From: Okeania sp. SIO1I7
GTDB lineage: Bacteria > Cyanobacteriota > Cyanobacteriia > Cyanobacteriales > Microcoleaceae
DNA length: 64,000 nucleotides
Direction of reading: 5' to 3'
Assembly (NCBI GenBank): GCA_010672585.1
Contig: JAAHGF010000006.1
Coordinates: forward strand, 412,278-476,277
In this document: piece after piece, positions 53,087 through 62,207 of the stretch
How positions within the stretch are numbered: position 1 is the first letter of the stretch
Layout of the letters: every line of letters starts with the position of its first letter
Notes under the pieces: generated by a model
What the model was told of the DNA's origin: nothing
Databases searched by the model: none
What the model saw: the letters and a program-made list of their open reading frames with translations, nothing else
Position numbers and translations under genes: made by a program

Positions 53087-53859
53087 ATTGCTGTTACCTG
53101 ATAATTGATTTGCTCAAAATTGCACTCGGTTGTCATCGAAAGAGGAGATGGAGTCACTGATGTTTCCGATTGAAATTCATCCAAAATCTCATCCTCTCCA
53201 ACCTCTTTTAACAAGAGGGGAGAATCATCCATTCCTGATAGATATGGCTTCAATTGCTTTTGCAGAATTTCTCGCCCCTGTTGAATGCGTTTGTAAACGT
53301 TATTCACAGAGAGACCAAGTTTTTTGGCAATGTCTGGGTAAGACATATATTGGTAAAAATGCAGAATAAAAGGCTCTCGTAGTCGGGGGGACAGAGCCTC
53401 TATTTTACGGCAGATGTACGTTCGTAACTCCCTACCAAGAATAGCTGACTCAGGAGAATACTCACTAGAAGCTAATGTCTGGTTTTCTGCAACTGCCATT
53501 TCTTCAATACTTTCAACACCCATTGCACCTCTGTGACGTTTTCGATGCAGATCCACGCAGAGGTTATGAGTCATTCGAGTTAACCACGCTTTGGGATTAG
53601 TAATTTTTTCTGCATAGTGTGGTAATTTCTCCCACCCCTTCATTCTGGCTAGACTTAATGCTTCTTCAGCATGAATGCGATCGCCTCCCATCCAAGTTAT
53701 GCAGCGACCGTAAAGATAGTCTTGATACAATAACCATAACTGCCAAAAAGCGGTTTGTTCACCAAGAGATATTCTTTTCAACAGATTATTCTTGTCTAAT
53801 TCTGTTTCTGTTTTAACTTTTTTGGCGTTGCTGATTAGGTAATTATATTCAGTATTCAT
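53056..53859 (-). CDS. ECF-like RNA polymerase sigma factor
   Basis: 267 residues. Sigma-70 region 2 spans about 35-105 (AFWQLWLLYQDYLYGRCITW, AEEALSLARMKGWEKL and ITNPKAWLTRMTHNLCVDLH), and region 4 spans about 150-205 (LSPRLREPFILHFYQYMSYP, DIAKKLGLSVNNVYKRIQQG). No region 1.2 or 3 is visible, so it is of extracytoplasmic-function type. A 60-residue C-terminal tail is unassigned. It overlaps the TPR gene and is a paralogue of the sigma factor at 57886. Neighbouring secreted-protein genes at 54405 and 56744 on the same strand are candidate members of its regulon. Confidence 0.9.
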   Translation of the reverse strand: MNTEYNYLISNAKKVKTETELDKNNLLKRISLGEQTAFWQLWLLYQDYLYGRCITWMGGDRIHAEEALSLARMKGWEKLPHYAEKITNPKAWLTRMTHNLCVDLHRKRHRGAMGVESIEEMAVAENQTLASSEYSPESAILGRELRTYICRKIEALSPRLREPFILHFYQYMSYPDIAKKLGLSVNNVYKRIQQGREILQKQLKPYLSGMDDSPLLLKEVGEDEILDEFQSETSVTPSPLSMTTECNFEQINYQVTAICLETLAPVW

Positions 53860-54404
53860 AGAATCTCAAACTTTTCGATAGAAAATTTATCTGGAAAAAT
53901 ACCCAATTTTATTTATTTTTATCCTTGATATTTGTGTGAATATTCTTAATATTATAAATCTCCGAAAACAACATTTTTTTAATTTCACTACATTTTAAAT
54001 TAGGATTAATTAATTCTAAAAAAAGTTAATTTGTACGTAAAAATATGTTTAGGAGATAATAAATATTAATAAATAGCAGAAAATTAGTATCTATATAAAC
54101 AAATTTATTATTGAAATATTTGATATTATTATAGTTATAAAATAAATGTCTTTATTCGTAATCTAACAAGTCCACAAACTGAATCCATATTTTTAACCTT
54201 TACATCATAATTATCTGATTAAGGTTTAAATGATGGGAGCGATCGCTCCATTTTATTTGGGAAAGCGATCGCCGTTCCTAAGTATGGTAGGACTTCAATA
54301 CCGCTATAATTCAAGACGGTTTAGATCAGACCAAAACTGCTATGGTATGGAAGCATTAGCTGATTACCATTTGCGAAGTTAGTGATGAAATTGTTGTGTT
54401 CCCA
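53860..54404. other. Intergenic, AT-rich, with duplicated GT4 end
   Basis: The first 350 bases are very AT-rich and featureless. At 54210 the GT4 3' end plus terminator palindrome appears, followed by a second HIP1. No gene is seen. Confidence 0.6.
54210..54249. repeat. 40-base copy of the GT4 3' end and terminator palindrome
   Basis: Identical to 50101-50140, from ATTATCTGATTAAGG through GAGCGATCGCTCC. It is far from any GT4 coding sequence, so it marks a duplicated junction. Confidence 0.9.
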
Positions 54405-55316
54405 TCAACTCACTCCAAATACATAAATATAAAGTTGGCTAGAAGCAGTACCACCTTTGCCATCATCAGCAGTAACTTGAATTTCAAGAACTTTACCTGC
54501 CTCAGATGTGGGAGGAGTACCGCTAAAAGTGTTTGTATCTGGGTCGAAACTGAACCAGTTGGGTAAAGGTTCGCCATTGGCAAGGGTTGCACTTAGAGTC
54601 AAACTGTCTCCATCTGTATCGCTAAAGGTGCTGTTAGGGATGCTATAGCTAAATGGAGAGTTCATGTTGCAGCATGTTGTGAATGTAGGGGTTGTTACTA
54701 TGGGAGGAGAGTTTACTGGTCCAGTAACTGATACATCGTCTAACACTAAGTCTGCGGAACCTATATCTCCTGAGCTTTTATCGATAAATTGAAGTCTTGT
54801 TGTTATACTATTGGCAACAAAAGTATATGTATATTTCTTCCAACTTGAACCGACTGGTTGAGCTGTTTCATCAAGCACTTTTGTCTTGCCTGTAGCAATT
54901 ACTTGAACAATACCTATTTCTTGATTGACAGAGCCATGCTCACGAGCATAAAAAGTTAAAGTATATTCAGATCCTGGAACAGTATTGAATGATTGCTCTA
55001 AAATTCCTCCTTTGCTAGTTCCACAACTATTAAAGCTAAGGAGAAAATCCCCTGTATTTGTTGCTGCAGAATAGTTACTACCGTAGCGCATGATTTGCCG
55101 ATTAGGCTTATAATTACTATTTTCTGTTTGCTCCCAATCATTGATTTTATCTTGGCTATCGTCACAACTAACGTTAGTGGGAGTGCCCTGCTCAAAACCA
55201 CCATTTTTGATTAATTCATCTGCACTAGCGCTCATTGGGGATTGAGTGAGGGTCACAAACATCAACACAGCGATCGCCATTAAGATACTCAGAAGTTTCT
55301 TCATAATTGATCTCAC
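54405..55316 (-). CDS. Secreted protein with DUF642-like and cadherin-like domains
   Basis: 303 residues. The Sec signal peptide MKKLLSILMAIAVLMFVTLT ends near SASA. The first domain (about 33-200) resembles DUF642/carbohydrate-binding modules: ELIKNGGFEQGTP at the start, then TNTGDFLLSFNSCGTSKGGI, YTLTFYAREHGSV and ADLVLDDVSVTGP. The second (about 205-303) is a cadherin-like or Ig-like repeat with YSIPNSTFSDTDGDSLTLSA, then LPNWFSFDPDTNTFSGTPPT and ITVTADDGKGG-type ending. It is a likely extracellular adhesion or glycan-binding protein. The start used is MRSIMKKLL; MKKLL three codons later is also possible. Confidence 0.85.
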   Translation of the reverse strand: MRSIMKKLLSILMAIAVLMFVTLTQSPMSASADELIKNGGFEQGTPTNVSCDDSQDKINDWEQTENSNYKPNRQIMRYGSNYSAATNTGDFLLSFNSCGTSKGGILEQSFNTVPGSEYTLTFYAREHGSVNQEIGIVQVIATGKTKVLDETAQPVGSSWKKYTYTFVANSITTRLQFIDKSSGDIGSADLVLDDVSVTGPVNSPPIVTTPTFTTCCNMNSPFSYSIPNSTFSDTDGDSLTLSATLANGEPLPNWFSFDPDTNTFSGTPPTSEAGKVLEIQVTADDGKGGTASSQLYIYVFGVS

Positions 55317-55419
55317 AAATTACAGTCAATTGGTTTTAATCAAACCGATTTTGCAATTAAGACGATTTTAAACGTCATTTCTGACAAAAAATTAAAATCA
55401 TCTCAACCTACATTCTGCA

Positions 55420-55768
55420 TATGTTCCCACAACAGAATTACCCAAAATAATAAATCAGGCGATCGCTCTGGTTTTTCCTAGTCTATGGGAAGGGTTTGGT
55501 TTTCCCGTATTGGAAGCAATGGGTTGTGGTACTCCAGTTATTACCTCTAATATTTCATCCCTGCCAGAAGTTGCTGGAGATGCAGCTATTTTAGTTAACC
55601 CGAAAAATGTAGGAGAAATAACAGATGCTATGAATATTATTGCTCAAGATGGAGGAGAGCGATCGCGCAGATCGACCTTAAGTTTGGCTAGTAGCTCAAG
55701 AATTTAGTTGGGAAAAAACTGGTTTAGCTACTAGGGAGATAATTCAGGATTATCTGATTAAGGTTTAA
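55420..55768 (+). pseudogene. Fragment of the GT4 gene, 3' third
   Basis: Matches 49772-50120 (reading [37 protein letters not shown]) with one frameshift just before the last 35 codons (TAGTAGCTCAAGAATTT in place of the parent bases). It begins abruptly inside the gene, so it cannot encode a working enzyme. Confidence 0.92.
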
Positions 55769-55902
55769 ATAATTGGGGCGATCGCTCCTTTTTATTTTAG
55801 GAAACCTAAATTAACTGTAAATTCATCTAACGTAAAAACCGCAGTTATCGAAGTTCAACCAATGGCTATATAATGCTTGTTAACAACTAAAATTGATTAC
55901 AA

Positions 55903-56139
55903 TTACTCGTACCTCAAGATGCCATTAATATTAGCAATGCGATCGCCCAGATTGATTTTAGCTTGTACCCATTGTTGAGCAAGTGTTTTACACTCACCAA
56001 CAAGAACACTAGGACCATATAATTCATATGGATGAACCACATCTTCATAACTAAAACCCAGAGCGAATAGCCATTCACACCTATCGTGGTCTACTGAAAT
56101 GAAAACCACTATATGTTGGTGAACTTCACTCACCAACAT
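55903..56139 (-). CDS. Small hypothetical protein, weak
   Basis: 78 codons, no recognised family. The segment DHDRCEWLFALGFSYEDVVH reads plausibly protein-like, but there is no clear ribosome-binding site. It lies between two GT4 fragments, where neighbouring coding remnants are truncated, so it may be a remnant. Confidence 0.3.
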   Translation of the reverse strand: MLVSEVHQHIVVFISVDHDRCEWLFALGFSYEDVVHPYELYGPSVLVGECKTLAQQWVQAKINLGDRIANINGILRYE

Positions 56140-56212
56140 ATAGCAGAATCAGTAATTAACTATAGGTATTTGGTCAATCTGAACAGCCGCATCCTTCGTT
56201 TCATACAGGTAT

Positions 56213-56410
56213 TTACCGAACGACAACTGTGTGTACTATGATATTCATGGAACCACTGTTATCAGTGTAATAGCGCCTGTCATCGTTGTTGATCAGTGTT
56301 ATCTGATCGCCTGGGTTTAAAAACACACTCCGGTTAACAGAGTAGCAGCCTTTTGTACCACCAGGAAACGGTTCGCCGTCAATGAATATTATTGCTGAAG
56401 ATAGGGAGGA
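56213..56410 (-). pseudogene. C-terminal fragment of a secreted-type protein
   Basis: The reading FIDGEPFPGGTKGCYSVNRS, then NPGDQITLINNDDRRYYTDN, looks like a beta-rich C-terminal part of a small extracellular protein. Its upstream part merges directly into the GT4 fragment at 56382, with an AATATTATT microhomology at the join, so the N-terminus is lost. Confidence 0.5.
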
Positions 56411-56520
56411 GTGATCGCGCCTCTCCACCTTAAGTTTGGCTAGTAGCTCAAGAATTTAGTTGGGAAAAAACTGGTTTAGCTACTAGGGAGGTAATTCAGA
56501 ATTATCTGATTAAGGTTTAA
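56382..56520 (+). pseudogene. Fragment of the GT4 gene, 3' end only
   Basis: Matches the last 46 codons of the GT4 gene and carries the same TAGTAGCTCAAGAATTT change as the fragment at 55420, so both descend from one altered copy. It is followed by GATCGCC-rich palindromic sequence, as at the parent. Confidence 0.9.
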
Positions 56521-56743
56521 ATGACAAGAAGCGATCGCCCCTTTTTTTGTTTGGGGGCGATCGCTAGACATAGCTTCACCCCCTCCACTCATATCGCTGT
56601 TATACTACCGACATTGGTAGATAACGGTTGGTATCTGAGGATTAACACTTCCGCTTTTTACGAATTTTGGCTTCATTGTTGTTCAAGTCAGCCCTGCATA
56701 TACCCTCTTGGCTTTCTTTGACCTCTTCTGTTTACCCCTTTTG

Positions 56744-57133
56744 TTAGCTGTATTGCTTTCCGGTTATAAATAATCGAACTGGGGTTTGGGGGTTCAAGCT
56801 CAAGTTTGTAAATGTTAATGCTTGAGTTCCATACACTGGGTATACCTCTGGTACGGTCTGCTGCACCTGTATGAATACCGGAGGGTGATCTTGAACATTA
56901 ACTTCTGCATTAAAACTAAAACTCTGGTTTGTAAAGTCCACCTGTGCTAGTTCCAGTCCTGTATCGAACCTGGCTGTTAGGGTGTCTCCTTGGTCTATCG
57001 TCTCTATGCATGGCATTGTTTCTGTCACATTGCAGACTAAACTATCCGCATTCGCTGATGAAACTGGACTTACAAAAATAAACGCCATCATCAATAACAT
57101 TGCACCGAGCAATTTTGTTACTACTTTTGTCAT
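56744..57133 (-). CDS. Small secreted protein
   Basis: 129 residues. Signal peptide MTKVVTKLLGAMLLMMAFIF with a likely signal peptidase I site after SSANA. The mature part of about 100 residues contains two cysteines in SLVCNVTETMPCIE and is beta-rich (FSFNAEVNVQDHPPVFIQVQ). No family is recognised. It is on the same strand as the sigma factors and the secreted protein at 54405, and is a candidate target of those regulators. Confidence 0.7.
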   Translation of the reverse strand: MTKVVTKLLGAMLLMMAFIFVSPVSSANADSLVCNVTETMPCIETIDQGDTLTARFDTGLELAQVDFTNQSFSFNAEVNVQDHPPVFIQVQQTVPEVYPVYGTQALTFTNLSLNPQTPVRLFITGKQYS

Positions 57134-57885
57134 TTTTTTCTCTCTTTGTTTGGTTTACAATACATTTGCATGTCCGGGCTGTTAAAGCCCTAAGCTTCTG
57201 ACCATTACTGTTTGTTATTTCCAGTAATTTTTTTGTCTTGCTTAACAATAAGACGCTTGCTATCCTTTTTTTATGACGCTAATTGATCAATTAATGTATT
57301 TCACTTTCACACTTTTAAATTGTTTCATCTTTATATGTTAACTTCTTTGCCTGTCGCTTCATCGGCTTTTACCTGCACATCCTTGCGTGACGATAAATAC
57401 TGTTCTACCTTATTATCAATGGGTCAACGCTTCACCGCCATGTCAAATCAACCTCTCACGCAACCATTTTGGTAAAGAAGCAATAAGACTACACTACACC
57501 AGGAACATTACCCTCCTGTATCCGTCAACGCCCTATGCCAAATCCACTGAATATCCTTCAATGAACTCTGAACATTAAGGAAAAGTTTCATATCTCCTAA
57601 TTAACTGAGATTTGGTATTATCCCCTGTCAAATTCGACCACATCATACGGTCTCCACCATCGCGATCGCTCTCTTGGCAGCAAAAACTAACAACGAGTCA
57701 CATTGAGTCAAGCGATCGCCGAAAAATTGTCAAACCAATATCTCGCGCTGCGGTTACCGTTACGCGATGTTCGATCATGCTATATCCTTTCTAAATCAAT
57801 CTCATCCACTTTTGATCGCCACACCAAATCAACCTCTCACGCAATTTTGGTAAAGAGGCAACAAAACTACACCACACCAGAGACA
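57134..57885. other. Intergenic, mostly a duplicated sigma-gene tail
   Basis: Bases 57437-57690 duplicate the 3' end of the sigma gene (57821-58075). The rest is AT-rich and holds no supported gene; short plus-strand frames here are shadows of the duplicated tail. Confidence 0.6.
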
Positions 57886-58075
57886 TTAACCCCCTGTATC
57901 CGCAAATGTTCTATCCCAACTCCACTGAATACCCTTCAATGAAGAACAAACACTAGGGAAAAGTTTCATCTCTCCCATAAACCGAGATATTAACCCAGAT
58001 TTAGTATTATCCCCTGTCAAACTCGACCACATAACATACGGTCTTAACCATCGCGATCGCTCCCTTGATAAACAA
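57437..58075. repeat. Direct duplication of the sigma-gene 3' region
   Basis: 57437-57690 and 57821-58075 share CAAATCAACCTCTCACGCAA, CCTCCTGTATCCG-like and TATTATCCCCTGTCAAA blocks in the same order and orientation, offset about 390 bases. The downstream copy is non-coding; the upstream one encodes the last 60-80 codons of the sigma factor. Confidence 0.85.
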
Positions 58076-59487
58076 CAGACAAGAGATTTTTTCTGGTAAC
58101 TTTTGCTGGCAGTTGATCGGCAACAGACAACAGACAAAAAGGAAGAAATTTTTTCAGAGAGTGGGTGGTACAAAAAAAGACTTTTCTGCTCACTTTTACT
58201 TCCAGTTCCCAGAAATGGTTGAATAAAATTATTTATTTTCTGAAGATGTCTATTATCCTTTGATACAAAATCCCGTTGAACAGTTGTCATTGCCACCATA
58301 GGAAGCAATCTCCTAAACCCCTGAGATGGCTTTCTTCTACTCCGTTTCAGTTGCAATGACTTAGATATAGTAATTCTCCGGATTTGATATGACCCTAGCG
58401 AACTTTCGACAAACCCATCTTGTTCTACTTCAAATACCTCGACACACTCTACTTCTGTTAATTCTGTAGCAGTCTCCTGAACCTCCCGGTCAACTTGCTC
58501 CTTTGACTCGACAGCACTCTCCACGCACTCTTGTTGTTCTCCCTCAAGTACCCGATCGCTCTCTACTTCTACCAATACTGTGGCCACTTCCTGAATAGTC
58601 TGACCTAAATTATCTCCTTGCTCCGCAGAAGTATCCACAGACTCAGACTTTTCTATTTCTACTTCTACTACTTCTTCTGGTGATGGGAACCCACCCCTAA
58701 CCAAACCCACCCCCACCCCTCCCAGGAGGGGAGTCAGGAGGGGAAGGTGGGGTGATGGAGAAATAGAATGGCCATCAAACGTAGGGCGATCGCCTGGCAA
58801 TTGTTTCGTCCCTCTCTCCAACCCTTTCCTTTCTTCCGACTCAATTCTCTGCTGCTTTTCCCCATGCTTCCTTTGGGTAGACAACTTCCGACCCACCTCT
58901 GCCACACTTACTTTCTTCCCAGTTCCTAGAAAATAGTTACTCAACTTCTCTTTGAGCTTTTTCTTAGCTGCATATATGCGCCTGCATACATTGTCGTAGG
59001 ATATCCCTTGCCGTTTCGCAATTTCTGTATGGGAAAGCTCCTCATAAAAATGTAAAATAAAAGTCCCCCGCAACGTTTCCGGTAAATCAGCGATCGCCCG
59101 TCGAATCTCAATAGACCTCTCCTCTATCTCCAGACAACTTTCTGGTGACTTCACCGAAGAGGCCATACCCATATCCTGAGTATCCCCCACCCATTCAATA
59201 CTTTCAACACCTGTAGCGCCTCGAGAACGTTCTCGAATAATATCAATACAGAGATTGCGAGTCAGCTTGATTGACCAGGCCTTAAAATTAGTAATTTTCC
59301 CCTCAAACTTTTGCACCTTTTCCCAAGCTTTTAGCGCGGCCCGACTCAGAGCATCCTCCGCATCTGTTTGGTTAGAATTCATTAACCTGAGACAGCACCG
59401 ATATAGTAGTTCTCTATGTCCATTCCATTGCTGCCAAAACTGACAAACTAGATCGGAATTGCCCCTTTCGGTTAAAGCAAAGTCCAT
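57886..59487 (-). CDS. ECF-like sigma factor with long unrelated C-terminal extension
   Basis: 533 residues. The first 185 are a complete ECF sigma: region 2 with DAEDALSRAALKAWEKV and ITNFKAWSIKLTRNLCIDII, region 4 with LPETLRGTFILHFYEELSHT then EIAKRQGISYDNVCRRIYAA. It is clearly paralogous to the sigma factor at 53056 (both keep RGAxGVESIE after region 2). The next 200 residues are acidic, Glu/Val-rich and low-complexity, interrupted by LLTPLLGGVGVGLVRGG-type sequence that reads across a CCACCCCT repeat. The final 80 residues read through a directly repeated non-coding block. The extension is therefore probably an artefact of repeat insertion, and the true protein may be shorter. Confidence 0.82.
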   Translation of the reverse strand: MDFALTERGNSDLVCQFWQQWNGHRELLYRCCLRLMNSNQTDAEDALSRAALKAWEKVQKFEGKITNFKAWSIKLTRNLCIDIIRERSRGATGVESIEWVGDTQDMGMASSVKSPESCLEIEERSIEIRRAIADLPETLRGTFILHFYEELSHTEIAKRQGISYDNVCRRIYAAKKKLKEKLSNYFLGTGKKVSVAEVGRKLSTQRKHGEKQQRIESEERKGLERGTKQLPGDRPTFDGHSISPSPHLPLLTPLLGGVGVGLVRGGFPSPEEVVEVEIEKSESVDTSAEQGDNLGQTIQEVATVLVEVESDRVLEGEQQECVESAVESKEQVDREVQETATELTEVECVEVFEVEQDGFVESSLGSYQIRRITISKSLQLKRSRRKPSQGFRRLLPMVAMTTVQRDFVSKDNRHLQKINNFIQPFLGTGSKSEQKSLFLYHPLSEKISSFLSVVCCRSTASKSYQKKSLVCCLSRERSRWLRPYVMWSSLTGDNTKSGLISRFMGEMKLFPSVCSSLKGIQWSWDRTFADTGG

Positions 59488-60025
59488 TATATTCCTCTTC
59501 CGTCTGCTGACTATCTACATAACTAAAGACGTAAGGAATTTACTGGTATGAGCTATCAAACTTAATATAATTAGGCTTTTCTTCGATAGTGAAAATCAAC
59601 CGTTATTAGCTACCTGCATAAGTCTAATCATTTGTCAATCTCATCAAGTCTGTATGAATATTTATTCAACAAATAAGTTTCTTTGCGTAAGTCATGTTAT
59701 TGTGTCCTTCATAATGCAATTTTCATTTCGGTAGACCACCGGTGAATGGCCATTTGCTAACGCAGAAGCTCTCCGCTTTATATGTCGCGGAGCGTTAACG
59801 GAGTTATGCGACAGCAAAACGCCCCCTACTGGACCGACACAGCTAAAACTGTGCATTAGGTTTTAACTTGAAAATTCTTACTTTTGACTTTTGAATTTTG
59901 AATTTTGAATTGAATCTAATGCACCATTTTAGATGAAACAGTTCACTACAGGGTTTTGGTTATGACGATGTGGTTCATCAATCTGAAAAGCGCTGTAAGT
60001 CCTAATATTTTTTAAATAATTGCAG
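59488..60025. other. Intergenic, palindromes only
   Basis: It holds a degenerate CTAACGCAGAAGCTCTCCGC palindrome set near 59758-59805, a GCTAAAACTGTGC hairpin near 59840 related to one at 51985, and a TGAATTTTGAATTTTGAATT repeat near 59895. No gene is seen. Confidence 0.55.
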
Positions 60026-61405
60026 ATGGATACAAAACAAACTACAGATTCTATCAAGCTAGATTTTGTTTTAGAGGCGATCAACCGTAAGCTACTAGAA
60101 ACCAACAATCATCCTTTAAATACCACAGAAATTATTATTCTCCAAGGTATTTGGGATCATAAGACCTATAATATAGTTGCTAAAGAGGCAAATTACAGCT
60201 TAAGTTATCTAAGTAATGTCGTTGCTCCTGAGTTATTTAGACGAATTTCTGATATTATTGGTCAAAGGGTGACAAAGAAAAACTTTCGGGTGGAACTTCA
60301 AACATATCTCCTCCTACAAGCTAGCTCAAAAAAGACTGTCCGATATCAAGATTCCGGAAAATTTTCTCCTAGTGTAACACAACTTATGTCACCAAGATTT
60401 CCGAGTGGATCTATTTCTCTAGATTCACCATTTTACATAGAACGAGCCGATATTGAGAAGCAAGTTTATGCAGAAATTGAGAAACCAGGAGCATTGGTGA
60501 GAATCAAAGCTCCGCAAGAGATGGGCAAAACTTCCCTTCTTTTGAGAGTTATCAACTATGCAAAAAGTTTTGACTATCGCACCGTGAACTTAGACTTACA
60601 ACAGATAGACCAAAATATTTTGAGTAGTAATACCAACAAATTTTTACGTTGGTTTTGTGCTAATATTGCCTATCAACTAAACCTAGAGCCTAACTTAGAT
60701 AACTATTGGGATGAAGATATTGGTAGCAAAATTAGCTGTAGTCTATACTTCCGCAACTATTTATTAAAGTCAACTAATTCTCCTCTACTTCTAGCTTTGG
60801 ATGAAGTCAACCAGATTTTTGAGTATCCAGAAATAGCAAAAGATTTTTTTCCTCTATTGCGCTCGTGGTTTGAGGAAGCAAAAAGACTCTCAGTCTGGCA
60901 AAACTTACGTTTAGTGGTAGTTCACTCCACTGAAATTTACGTACCTCTGCAACTGAAACAGTCACCTTTTAATGTGGGGTTACCAATTCAGTTAGGTAGT
61001 TTTAGTTTAGAAGCAGTTTTGGAATTAGCCCAATCTTACGGACTCGACTGGAGTGATGGGGAAGAAGCAAATCTTCTGATGGATCTCATTGGGGGACATC
61101 CAGCACTGGTGCATCTTGCTATTTATCATCTGAGTCGAGAAGATGTAACAATGAGGCAATTATTAGAAACTGCAGCCACATCTACCGGAATTTATGGCAG
61201 TCATTTGCGACGTCATCAAGTGAAGTTGGAAGAGGACCCAGAATTAGCGATCGCTCTGCAAAATCTTGTCAATACTAATGAACCTATATTATTAGAGCCT
61301 ATTATTACTTATAAGTTGAGTCGTATGGGGTTAATTAAGTTAGATGGAAATAAGGCTACATTAACTTGTGATTTGTATCGACAGTATTTTAGAAGTCAAA
61401 AATAA
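60026..61405 (+). CDS. AAA-like ATPase with N-terminal helical domain
   Basis: 459 residues from ATG 60026, preferred to TTG 60020. The N-terminal 100 residues form a helical domain (LNTTEIIILQGIWDHKTYNI, AKEANYSLSYLSNVVAPELF) like the small DNA-binding-type domain often in front of cyanobacterial AAA_35/NACHT modules. The ATPase core has Walker A in KAPQEMGKTSLLLRV and Walker B in LLLALDEVNQIFE. DLIGGHPALVHLAIYHL is the usual GxP motif, and a C-terminal winged-helix-like end follows. These STAND-like proteins are signalling switches. No WD40 or CHAT effector domain is attached, so a partner in trans would be needed. Confidence 0.88.
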   Translation: MDTKQTTDSIKLDFVLEAINRKLLETNNHPLNTTEIIILQGIWDHKTYNIVAKEANYSLSYLSNVVAPELFRRISDIIGQRVTKKNFRVELQTYLLLQASSKKTVRYQDSGKFSPSVTQLMSPRFPSGSISLDSPFYIERADIEKQVYAEIEKPGALVRIKAPQEMGKTSLLLRVINYAKSFDYRTVNLDLQQIDQNILSSNTNKFLRWFCANIAYQLNLEPNLDNYWDEDIGSKISCSLYFRNYLLKSTNSPLLLALDEVNQIFEYPEIAKDFFPLLRSWFEEAKRLSVWQNLRLVVVHSTEIYVPLQLKQSPFNVGLPIQLGSFSLEAVLELAQSYGLDWSDGEEANLLMDLIGGHPALVHLAIYHLSREDVTMRQLLETAATSTGIYGSHLRRHQVKLEEDPELAIALQNLVNTNEPILLEPIITYKLSRMGLIKLDGNKATLTCDLYRQYFRSQK

Positions 61406-61515
61406 CCTCATGGGGTGATTAACTGTTGAATGAAAATTGTATAAAGTAGTTGCTAAAAGTAGAAAAGTGTTGTAATATTAAACAGGAAATAACTCTAATT
61501 AGTTATAGCGGGTGA

Positions 61516-61935
61516 ATGCGACTTGTTGACAGACATATTATTAACCGAACACATCAGTATTGGCGGGTGTGTGATCAATTAGCCTTTAAATCAAAAAACT
61601 TGTACAACTTGGCTAATTATTATTGTCGTCAGCATTTTTTCAAGTGTGGAAAAAGTCTAGAATTAACTAAACTGTACCACACCACCAAAGATAGCGATGC
61701 CGGAGAGAGCATTACCAACGAAAGTATCAAAACAAATAATAAAATGCTTGGTTGCAACTTGGCGTGGTTATTTTCAGGCAATCAAAGAATGGTCAAAACA
61801 TCCACAAAGGTTTCTAGGTAAACCGAAAATACCAAAGTATAAGGACAAAACCAAAGGCCGAAATGTAGTTATCTACTCAAAAGAGTCTGTATATAAAGCA
61901 CCACTAAAGAACGGTTGTTTGATAATTAATAATTA
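61516..61935 (+). pseudogene. tnpB remnant, N-terminal part, frameshifted
   Basis: The first frame reads VDRHIINRTHQYWRVCDQLA, KSKNLYNLANYYCRQHFF, typical of the start of a TnpB. The frame shifts near 61695 to PTKVSKQIIKCLVATWRGYF, then FLGKPKIPKYKDKTKGRNVV. It is cut off by a TTAATAATTAATAATAAC repeat at 61935; the whole RuvC catalytic part is missing. It is a different lineage from the intact TnpB at 20031. Confidence 0.88.
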
Positions 61936-61944
61936 ATAATAACA

Positions 61945-62130
61945 TTGTTGACCGCAACGATAGCAGTTTTTCCTGGAGGTGGTGGAGTTAGATTAGAGAA
62001 ATTTCATGTCCCTAATTATAGAACATTTATCATTACTTTTCAAAATTTACATTGGGAAGTCAAAGGTATAGTAAAATTACAGCCATCAGAATATTTTCGC
62101 CGTCAATGTTATAATACGGTCAATTCATAA
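61945..62130 (+). other. Short open frame, doubtful
   Basis: 61 codons from a TTG, no recognised family. The reading HVPNYRTFIITFQNLHWEVK is protein-like, so it may be the end of another lost gene. It has no clear ribosome-binding site. Confidence 0.25.
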
Positions 62131-62207
62131 TTCGGCAATGGCCAGTTTTTAACTGATTTATTGGTTTATGATTCTATAACAATATTAATTAGGAGGTAGT
62201 AATAAGT

